Below are positions 1-4,294 of a DNA stretch of 6,751 nt, piece by piece. The notes beneath the pieces were generated by a model. That model was not told the DNA's origin. It searched no databases and saw only the letters and a program-made list of their open reading frames with translations. A program made the position numbers and the translations under genes. This stretch comes from a bacterium (lineage in GTDB: Bacteria > Zixibacteria > MSB-5A5 > GN15 > FEB-12), in assembly GCA_030640905.1 (NCBI GenBank), contig DAOWIM010000116.1:1-6751 (forward strand). Direction: 5' to 3'. Numbering within the stretch: position 1 is the stretch's first letter; every line of letters begins with the position of its first letter.

Positions 1-259
1 ACTGCATCAGAATCGTCGAGATCAGGAGGATCATCAACATTGATTCGTCGAGATTCCGCAGCATCTCGGTGGGATCATCGGTAAATCCAACAGAAATAAC
101 CGGATAGAAAATCAGGATCAGAAACAACATGCCCCAGGTCAGCCGCGATCGACGGAACCCGGTGTTGTCAAAATCCCGCTTGAACTCCTCAAGGGCAGCA
201 TCGCCGGTTGGTTCGGTCGAGTAGACGTTGATTCGTTCGTATGATTCCGAGTCGTGCAT
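1..259 (-). CDS. Membrane protein, N-terminal part only (runs off the left edge)
   Basis: Reading leftward from an ATG at 259-257, the frame stays open to the window edge and gives 86 residues. Residues 1-40 are polar and charged and contain no signal peptide. A hydrophobic segment follows at about 42-59 (WGMLFLILIFYPVISVGF), then a short acidic loop (DDPTEMLRNLDES), then the start of a second hydrophobic segment from about 74. This suggests a polytopic inner-membrane protein with a cytoplasmic N-terminal tail. A well-formed leftward promoter lies just upstream, which supports the gene being real. The start is uncertain: the ATG has no clear Shine-Dalgarno, whereas an in-frame TTG at 274-272 sits 7 nt after GGAAAG and would add five residues. 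The fragment is too short to name a family. A CPBP-type membrane protease or a transporter would both fit, and neither is shown. Confidence 0.65.
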   Translation of the reverse strand, partial: MHDSESYERINVYSTEPTGDAALEEFKRDFDNTGFRRSRLTWGMLFLILIFYPVISVGFTDDPTEMLRNLDESMLMILLISTILMQ

Positions 260-305
260 ATGGTCGCTTTGCAATATCACACTTTCCGTGATCTCTAGAT
301 CGTCT

Positions 306-334
306 ATTATAACACCATCAACCCCATTTGCCAA
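306..334 (-). promoter_or_regulatory. Leftward sigma-70-type promoter of the membrane protein gene
   Basis: On the minus strand there is TTGGCA (334-329, 5 of 6 to the -35 consensus), a 17-nt spacer and TATAAT (311-306, perfect -10). Transcription would start near 299, giving a leader of about 25-40 nt before the candidate start codons at 274 and 259. This is one of the two best promoter matches in the window. It is a consensus match only, without experimental support. Confidence 0.75.
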
Positions 335-355
335 CCCGCACACGGGTTTTAGTAT
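328..355 (+). promoter_or_regulatory. Possible divergent rightward promoter
   Basis: TTGCCA (328-333, 5 of 6) is followed after 16 nt by TAGTAT (350-355, 4 of 6 to TATAAT). It would drive the gene at 517 with a leader of about 155 nt. Its -35 box overlaps the -35 box of the leftward promoter, because TTGCCAA read on the other strand is TTGGCAA. The -10 match is modest, so this call is tentative. Confidence 0.35.
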
Positions 356-385
356 GTCTTAAACGTCGGTGGATATCTACCGGCA

Positions 386-431
386 ATGTGAATCACATGA
401 TGCTCCCCCGCCGATCCGGCCCTCATGTGAT
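386..431. promoter_or_regulatory. Operator-like TGTGA inverted repeats
   Basis: Positions 386-398 read ATGTGA-A-TCACAT, a perfect palindrome with 6-bp arms around one central base. In addition, ATCACATGA (392-400) pairs perfectly with TCATGTGAT (423-431) across 22 nt. The TGTGA half-site therefore occurs three times in 46 bp: twice facing each other and once more downstream. This could be a binding site for a dimeric HTH regulator, or the arms could form an RNA stem-loop in the leader of the gene at 517. The regulator is not identified. Confidence 0.4.
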
Positions 432-471
432 ACGACACCCATGTAATCGACAGGCGCAAGCACCTCCTGTA

Positions 472-505
472 CTTTTGCCCCAGAAAGACAACCAGCACGC
501 AAAAG
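472..505. repeat. Inverted repeat beside the ribosome binding site at 505-512
   Basis: CTTTTGC (472-478) is complementary to GCAAAAG (499-505), with 20 nt between them. The right arm abuts the GAAAGGGG ribosome binding site of the gene at 517, so an RNA stem here could affect access to that site. The 7-bp stem is AT-rich with a long loop and is only modestly stable. Confidence 0.25.
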
Positions 506-516
506 AAAGGGGTGTT

Positions 517-1071
517 ATGTCAAAAAGTCGTATTTCGTACCAGAACTGGATTGTTGATATCGGCTACGACCCACTGGTGGCCAACGACCCGCAGGCGGGT
601 ATTAAGCCGCACGCATGTTTGATTTCAAAAAGGGTCTTGCCCCCGGATGCCGCAAAAGTTGAACTGGTTCGGCAAGTTGTCGAGTCGGCCCTGGAATCGC
701 TCAGTTCCGATGAGCGCGAGTTTGTTGTCCGCTTTCATTATATGGGGCAGAGCTACCGCCGCATTTCAGAAGAATCAGGCCGAGCAATCTACAAACTGGC
801 CGCCCTGCACAATCGAGCTTTGCGAAAACTAAAAGCCGGGCTGGCTCCGTTTGTACGGCAGCATTATGCGATCAAAGACGAATCAGATATGGACTGTATG
901 CTGTGCCGGTCGCCATATCGCGAAGAAATTGACCGTATTATTGATAGCCGCGATCCCGAATCAACCTGGCGGCCGGTAATCCGACAACTGCGCGAACGAT
1001 TCGACATCAGAATCGGCTCCCCGCAATTGCTGATCGGCCACGCCCGCTACCACCGCAACGGGGGAACCTGA
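517..1071 (+). CDS. Sigma-70 region-4-like HTH protein with C-terminal CxxC/HxxxH motif
   Basis: A 184-aa protein, probably a DNA-binding regulator. Residues about 54-108 read like sigma-70 region 4: an amphipathic helix ending in LSSDEREFVVRFHYMGQSYR, then RISEESGRAIYKLAALHNRALRKLKAGL, a helix-turn-helix with the usual basic tail. Region 2 is absent, so it is not a complete sigma factor. The C-terminal part has Cys127-x2-Cys130, an EEID segment, and His175-x3-His179 (GHARYH). That arrangement suggests a metal-stabilised second DNA-binding module, as in small proteins with a CxxC...EID...HxxxH pattern. I chose ATG 517 because GAAAGG(GG) lies about 6 nt upstream and the protein-like sequence begins there. 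The frame is open back to 328, but that extension is rich in Pro and Arg and covers the inverted repeats. No partner gene is adjacent. It may autoregulate through the upstream palindromes. Function inferred; family not named with certainty. Confidence 0.7.
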   Translation: MSKSRISYQNWIVDIGYDPLVANDPQAGIKPHACLISKRVLPPDAAKVELVRQVVESALESLSSDEREFVVRFHYMGQSYRRISEESGRAIYKLAALHNRALRKLKAGLAPFVRQHYAIKDESDMDCMLCRSPYREEIDRIIDSRDPESTWRPVIRQLRERFDIRIGSPQLLIGHARYHRNGGT

Positions 1072-1156
1072 ATGAGAGGCCTTTGTGTGGCTGATCCGCA
1101 CGCCTCGGCGCATCCTCGTCTGCCGCTTTGTGAAGCCAGAGATCGAACTATAAAGG

Positions 1157-1176
1157 GGCAGACCGGGAGGTCTGCC
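1157..1176. repeat. GC-rich hairpin upstream of the 85-aa gene
   Basis: GGCAGACC (1157-1164) and GGTCTGCC (1169-1176) form a perfect 8-bp stem closed by GGGA, a GNRA-type tetraloop. There is no T-run on either side, so it is not a canonical terminator. It resembles the hairpin after the downstream gene (1485-1513) and may belong to a dispersed REP-like repeat family. The rest of the gap 1072-1211 shows only a weak TATAAA (1149-1154) with a poor -35. Confidence 0.55.
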
Positions 1177-1211
1177 GCCCACTGAATCAACACAACCAAC
1201 AGGAGGATACC

Positions 1212-1469
1212 ATGTCTAACGAGAACAACAGCGTCCGTAAAGTCCGGGGCGAACATTGCCTCAACGTCTTTGTAAGTTACGAACTGAAAAGCAAGCTTAA
1301 GGAACTGGCCGGCAAATACGACCGCACCACCGCCGATATTGTACGCGCCGTGTTACGGATAGGGATACCGATGATGGAGGGTATTTCGCAGGCCGAGGAG
1401 GTGATGGTCAAGGAATACGTCGCTCTTTTTCGCAAACTCCGACAGGTAAAAGCACTGAAGGATATCTAA
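1212..1469 (+). CDS. Small ribbon-helix-helix-like DNA-binding protein
   Basis: An 85-aa protein with a textbook ribosome binding site: AGGAGG at 1201-1206, 5 nt before the ATG. The core fits a ribbon-helix-helix fold (CopG/Arc-like). A beta strand is predicted at about 17-22 (LNVFVS), a first helix at about 23-36 (YELKSKLKELAGKY), then RTTADIVRAVLRIGIP as the turn and second helix at about 38-53. The C-terminal third (58-85) is a charged amphipathic helix that could aid oligomerisation. Such proteins usually bind operator DNA as dimers; many are antitoxins or plasmid and phage regulators. No toxin-like gene follows directly: the next gene is 158 nt away behind a hairpin. I therefore do not call it an antitoxin. 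The fold assignment is by pattern only. Confidence 0.68.
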   Translation: MSNENNSVRKVRGEHCLNVFVSYELKSKLKELAGKYDRTTADIVRAVLRIGIPMMEGISQAEEVMVKEYVALFRKLRQVKALKDI

Positions 1470-1484
1470 CGGCCACCAAAAGAA

Positions 1485-1513
1485 AAGGCAGAACCCTCCG
1501 ATGGTTCTGCCTT
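1485..1513. terminator. 11-bp stem-loop after the 85-aa gene, terminator-like
   Basis: AAGGCAGAACC (1485-1495) and GGTTCTGCCTT (1503-1513) pair perfectly around the loop CTCCGAT. It lies 15 nt after the stop codon at 1467-1469, which fits an end-of-gene terminator. In the rightward direction, however, the stem is followed by GAAAATCCC rather than a U-run. In the leftward direction it is followed by TTTTCTTTT (complement of 1486-1478), a proper tract. It may therefore terminate leftward transcripts better than rightward ones, or act mainly as a 3'-end stabiliser. Confidence 0.55.
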
Positions 1514-1531
1514 GAAAATCCCGTTTGTCAA

Positions 1532-1543
1532 GTTGCCGGCAAC
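1532..1543. repeat. 12-bp perfect palindrome
   Basis: GTTGCCGGCAAC is its own reverse complement and lies between the hairpin after the 85-aa gene and the promoter candidate of the 91-aa gene. It could be an operator for a dimeric regulator. No second copy was seen in the window, so a role is speculative. Confidence 0.3.
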
Positions 1544-1591
1544 CTGCCAGACGAGCCACATGCACCATTTCACTTGCGCCGGGACCCTCCG

Positions 1592-1600
1592 TGACATAAT
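1592..1600 (+). promoter_or_regulatory. Possible extended -10 promoter for the 91-aa gene
   Basis: TGA-CATAAT matches the extended -10 form TGnTATAAT with one change in the hexamer. No good -35 is seen at 16-18 nt upstream, which an extended -10 can tolerate. Transcription would begin near 1607, giving a leader of about 20 nt that contains the ribosome binding site region. Confidence 0.4.
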
Positions 1601-1627
1601 TTAACAGAGGAGGCGATAGGGACATAT

Positions 1628-1903
1628 ATGAAAAGACGAGAGTTGAAAGAGATTCTCCGTAAGGAGGTTGCCAAGTGGTCCAAGCAATCGTATCACGAAA
1701 TGTGCCAACTAGACTACCCCTGGGTTAAGGACATCGGGGAGGGCGAGGTGCTGTACAACGTGGAGTTGGACAAGCTGGAGGATGAGCCGGAGTATGTTCA
1801 CATAAGCATCTCTGTTTGCGATACAGGTCTGAGTACATTCTTCCCGGTTTCGACTAGCATAATCTTCCGCTCTGATGGTACGGTTGATGCTCCTGAGGTT
1901 TAG
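1628..1903 (+). CDS. Small conserved-looking protein of unknown function (91 aa)
   Basis: The 91-residue product starts MKRRELKEILRKEVAKWSKQ and continues with a GEGEVLYNVELDKLEDEPEYV segment, then HISISVCDTG and a final strand-rich stretch SIIFRSDGTVD. The layout is an N-terminal amphipathic helix (about 3-26, with KWSKQSY) followed by several beta strands. There is no signal peptide, membrane segment or obvious catalytic motif. It resembles, by pattern, a family of roughly 90-residue bacterial proteins of unknown function with the same helix, GEG(D/E)xxYxVE and YVHVxVxV elements. I cannot assign a function. AGGG at 1618-1621, 6 nt before the ATG, serves as ribosome binding site; a stronger GAGGAGG at 1607-1613 is too far (14 nt). 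It appears to be a single-gene transcript, separated from lpxC by a structured 186-nt gap. Confidence 0.78.
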   Translation: MKRRELKEILRKEVAKWSKQSYHEMCQLDYPWVKDIGEGEVLYNVELDKLEDEPEYVHISISVCDTGLSTFFPVSTSIIFRSDGTVDAPEV

Positions 1904-1915
1904 TGGAGTAGGGCA

Positions 1916-2016
1916 GTCCGCTACGGCGGACGAAGCAATCTCATTCGACAGAGATTGCCGCGTCGTTCACCTTCGGTGGACTCCTCGCAATGACGGGCCA
2001 AAAGGAGCATAGCTCC
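1916..2016. repeat. Cluster of four hairpins, probable dispersed intergenic repeat
   Basis: Four stem-loops follow one another: GTCCGC/GCGGAC (1916-1921 and 1926-1931); GCAATCTC/GAGATTGC (1935-1942 and 1951-1958); GTTCACC/GGTGGAC with one G-T pair (1965-1971 and 1975-1981); and GGAGC/GCTCC (2004-2008 and 2012-2016). ATTGC (1954-1958) can also pair with GCAAT (1987-1991), so alternative folds exist. The GAGATTGC...CTCCTCGCAATGACG layout resembles REP-like repeats found between genes in many environmental bacteria. It fills most of the gap before lpxC and ends just before the lpxC promoter. There is no U-tract, so rho-independent termination is not indicated. Confidence 0.6.
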
Positions 2017-2031
2017 AATCCGAAAAATCGC

Positions 2032-2060
2032 TTGAGGCGGCGCGCCCTACCTTGTATAAT
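2032..2060 (+). promoter_or_regulatory. Promoter of the lipid A gene run
   Basis: TTGAGG (2032-2037, 4 of 6) is spaced 17 nt from TATAAT (2055-2060, perfect). Transcription would start near 2067, leaving a leader of about 23 nt before the lpxC start at 2090. The short leader has only GAGGA (2083-2087) very close to the ATG as a ribosome binding site. This promoter probably drives lpxC-fabZ, lpxA and perhaps the genes beyond. Confidence 0.7.
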
Positions 2061-2089
2061 CCGGCCATAACACAACCAGACTGAGGATT

Positions 2090-3481
2090 ATGTTTGATAA
2101 GCAACGTACAATAAAGCGCGAGATTTCGATCTCCGGGATCGGCCTGCATACCGGCAACCAGTGCACCATGACTTTCAAGCCGTCTGCCCCCAATACGGGG
2201 ATTCGCTTTGCCCGCGCCGATTTACCGGGGAAACCGAGCGTCATCGCCGAGATTGACTATGTCGTCGATATCTCCCGTGGCACCACTCTTCAGGATGGAG
2301 AGGCCAAAGTTTACACGGTCGAGCACGTGCTGGCCGCTTTTGCCGGACTGCAGATCGACAATGTGGTGGTCGAGCTTGATGGCAACGAGCCGCCGGTCTG
2401 CGATGGTTCGGCCAGGCCATATGTTGACAAGCTGCTTGAGGCCGGGATCGAGAACCAGGATGAGGATAAAGTCTATCTGGAGATCGACACCCCGATGTCA
2501 TACGGTGAACCGGAACGTGGGGTCGATCTGGTCGTGGCGCCTTCCGATGATCTCCGTATTACTTTCATGATCGATTACCCAAGCCCGGCGCTGGGCACGC
2601 AGTACACAACGCTGGTTGATTTGGAAAAAGAGTTTGTCGAGGAGTTCGCTCCGGCGCGGACATTCTGTTTCCTCTCCGAAGTCGAGCAGTTAAAGGCAGA
2701 CGGACTGATAAAGGGCGGCGGTCTGGAAAGTGCGATTGTCATCTATGATTCCGATCTGGGGCAGATCGAGGTTGACCGTATTCAGAAAGCGCTCAACCTG
2801 AAAGAAAAAGCGTTTGTCGGCGAAACAGGGATTATTAACGATATCCCCCTTCGTTTCCCCAATGAACCGGTTCGGCACAAGACGCTCGATCTGCTGGGTG
2901 ATCTGTTGCTGATCGGGGTGCCGTTTAAGGGTCATGTTCTGGCCGCGCGGTCGGGACACAAGGCCAATGTGGCGCTTGCTCGCAAGATGCGAGGGTTGTA
3001 TCACAAAAAGAAAATCGCCGGTAAGTTTTCCAGCCAGTCGGATAAGGCTCTGCTGGATATTGAAGCGATCAAGAAAATCATGCCGCACCGTTATCCGTTC
3101 CTTCTGATAGATCGCGTTCTCGATCTGGAGGTAGGCAAGCGGGTGGTGGCAATAAAGAATGTCACGTTCAACGAGCCGTTCTTCCAGGGGCATTTCCCCG
3201 GTCGTCCTATCATGCCCGCTGTTCTGATGCTTGAAGCTATGGCCCAGGCCGGCGGTGTGTTGCTGCTGCATGCGATTGAGCACCCGGAAACCAAGCTGGT
3301 ATTTTTTATGTCAATCGACAACGCCAAGTTCCGGCGTCCGGTTACTCCGGGTGATCAGTTACGTTTTGAACTTGAGATGAAAGTTTTCCGTCGCAACACC
3401 TGCAAGATGAGTGGCAAAACCTTTGTCGGCGATGAACTTGTGGCCGAGGCTGACTTTATGGCGATGGTGATAGATCGATGA
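2090..3481 (+). CDS. lpxC-fabZ: Bifunctional LpxC deacetylase / FabZ dehydratase
   Basis: A 463-aa fusion. Residues 1-305 are LpxC, the zinc enzyme that deacetylates UDP-3-O-acyl-GlcNAc, the committed step of lipid A synthesis. Residues about 322-463 are FabZ, which dehydrates 3-hydroxyacyl-ACP in fatty acid elongation. LpxC residues visible by alignment to the E. coli enzyme are the base Glu78 and zinc ligand His79 (VEHVLAAF), zinc ligands His263 and Asp267 (RHKTLDLLGD) and catalytic His290 (GHKANVALARKM). The about 25-residue offset against E. coli after His79 shows an insertion between the two halves. FabZ has PHRYPFLLIDR, GHFPG with catalytic His368, and Glu382 in LEAMAQ. An Ala (377) stands where PGVL usually has Gly. 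The start MFDKQRTIKREISISGIGLHTG is typical of LpxC. The stop overlaps the lpxA start (ATGA). The length fits known Bacteroidetes/Chlorobi-type fusions. Cytoplasmic. Confidence 0.98.
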   Translation: MFDKQRTIKREISISGIGLHTGNQCTMTFKPSAPNTGIRFARADLPGKPSVIAEIDYVVDISRGTTLQDGEAKVYTVEHVLAAFAGLQIDNVVVELDGNEPPVCDGSARPYVDKLLEAGIENQDEDKVYLEIDTPMSYGEPERGVDLVVAPSDDLRITFMIDYPSPALGTQYTTLVDLEKEFVEEFAPARTFCFLSEVEQLKADGLIKGGGLESAIVIYDSDLGQIEVDRIQKALNLKEKAFVGETGIINDIPLRFPNEPVRHKTLDLLGDLLLIGVPFKGHVLAARSGHKANVALARKMRGLYHKKKIAGKFSSQSDKALLDIEAIKKIMPHRYPFLLIDRVLDLEVGKRVVAIKNVTFNEPFFQGHFPGRPIMPAVLMLEAMAQAGGVLLLHAIEHPETKLVFFMSIDNAKFRRPVTPGDQLRFELEMKVFRRNTCKMSGKTFVGDELVAEADFMAMVIDR

Positions 3482-4251
3482 GTAAAATCCATGCTACTGC
3501 GATAGTATCGCCCGGAGCTGAGTTGGCCGACGATGTCGAAGTTGGGCCATACAGTATAATCGAAGACGATGTTACAATTGATAGCGGTTCCAGGGTGGCT
3601 TCAAATATCTTGCTGGCGGCCGGTGCTCGTTTGGGTAAGAACGTCGCGGTTCATCACGGTGCGGTTATCGGAACGGTCCCGCAGGATTTGAAGTTCGGCG
3701 GCGAGAAAACAACCGCCGAAATTGGCGACAACACGGTGGTGCGCGAATACGCTACCGTTAATCGCGGTACCGATTATCATTTCAAGACGGTGATCGGCGC
3801 CAACTGCCTCGTGATGGCCTACGCCCATACGGCGCACGACTGTCTTATCGGTGATCATGTAATCATGGCCAATTCGGTAAATCTGGCCGGTCATATCGAA
3901 ATCGGAGACTACGCGATCCTCGGTGGGATGCTTCCGGTGCATCAGTTTGTCAAGATCGGCAAGCATGCGATGGTCGGCGGCGGCTTCCGTGTTCAGCAGG
4001 ATATTTGTCCATTCTCGCTGGCCGGTGGCTATCCGTTGAAGATAATTGGGTTGAACTCAATTGGACTGAAGCGTCGTGGCTTCCAGCCCGATGCGATCAA
4101 AGCGCTTGAGAAAACATTCAAGCTACTCTTTTTTAGCAAGTTGAACACAACCCAGGCGGTCACGCGTATCAATGACGAACTCGAGATCACTCCTGAGGTT
4201 CGGGATGTTCTGGAGTTTATCGAAAAATCAGAACGCGGTCTGGTCAAGTAA
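3478..4251 (+). CDS. lpxA: UDP-N-acetylglucosamine acyltransferase LpxA
   Basis: A 257-aa protein (E. coli 262). It transfers a 3-hydroxyacyl chain from ACP to UDP-GlcNAc, the first step of lipid A synthesis, in the cytoplasm as a trimer. Residues 1-180 are left-handed beta-helix hexapeptide repeats. Family landmarks are all present: GTVPQDLKFGGE (65-76), the NRGT element, AHTAHDC with catalytic His120 (equivalent to E. coli His125), LAGH (His139), and GGMLPVHQF (His155). A C-terminal helical domain begins around GLNSIGLKRRGF. Gly168, in MVGGG, aligns with E. coli Gly173, the acyl-length 'ruler'; a glycine there fits use of a long (about C14) chain, by inference. Its ATG overlaps the lpxC-fabZ stop by 4 nt, implying translational coupling; GGTGA about 7 nt upstream may serve as ribosome binding site. 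Confidence 0.97.
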   Translation: MSKIHATAIVSPGAELADDVEVGPYSIIEDDVTIDSGSRVASNILLAAGARLGKNVAVHHGAVIGTVPQDLKFGGEKTTAEIGDNTVVREYATVNRGTDYHFKTVIGANCLVMAYAHTAHDCLIGDHVIMANSVNLAGHIEIGDYAILGGMLPVHQFVKIGKHAMVGGGFRVQQDICPFSLAGGYPLKIIGLNSIGLKRRGFQPDAIKALEKTFKLLFFSKLNTTQAVTRINDELEITPEVRDVLEFIEKSERGLVK

Positions 4252-4264
4252 TTGATGTTTTGAT

Positions 4265-4278
4265 CGGTCGCCTGACCG
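4265..4278 (+). promoter_or_regulatory. Small hairpin touching the GTG-start ribosome binding site
   Basis: CGGTC (4265-4269) pairs with GACCG (4274-4278) around GCCT. Its 3' arm runs into the GGAGGAG ribosome binding site (4278-4284) of the next gene. It could modestly modulate translation of the membrane protein relative to lpxA. A 5-bp stem may also be chance. Confidence 0.25.
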
Positions 4279-4294
4279 GAGGAGTTTCCCGATC

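Noticed and set aside
328..516. N-terminal extension of the HTH gene back to a TTG at 328
   Set aside because: The extra 63 residues are Pro/Arg-rich and low in protein-like pattern, overlap the promoter and palindromes, and the TTG lacks a ribosome binding site; ATG 517 has one.
1072..1185. A 37-codon rightward frame starting right after the stop of the HTH gene
   Set aside because: It has no recognisable domain, has odd Pro/Ala/His/Arg-rich composition, and runs through the GC-rich hairpin at 1157-1176. Only a GGGG run about 7 nt upstream could act as ribosome binding site, so it is more likely chance.
1353..1625. 90-codon leftward open frame
   Set aside because: It overlaps the well-supported 85-aa gene and crosses the hairpin at 1485-1513, and its product has no protein-like motif.
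1212..1903. Toxin-antitoxin pair made of the 85-aa and 91-aa genes
   Set aside because: The genes are 158 nt apart with a hairpin and a separate promoter candidate between them, and the 91-aa protein does not resemble a known toxin.
2690..3283. 197-codon leftward open frame opposite lpxC-fabZ
   Set aside because: It lies wholly inside a certain gene and is the antisense shadow of conserved LpxC/FabZ codons.
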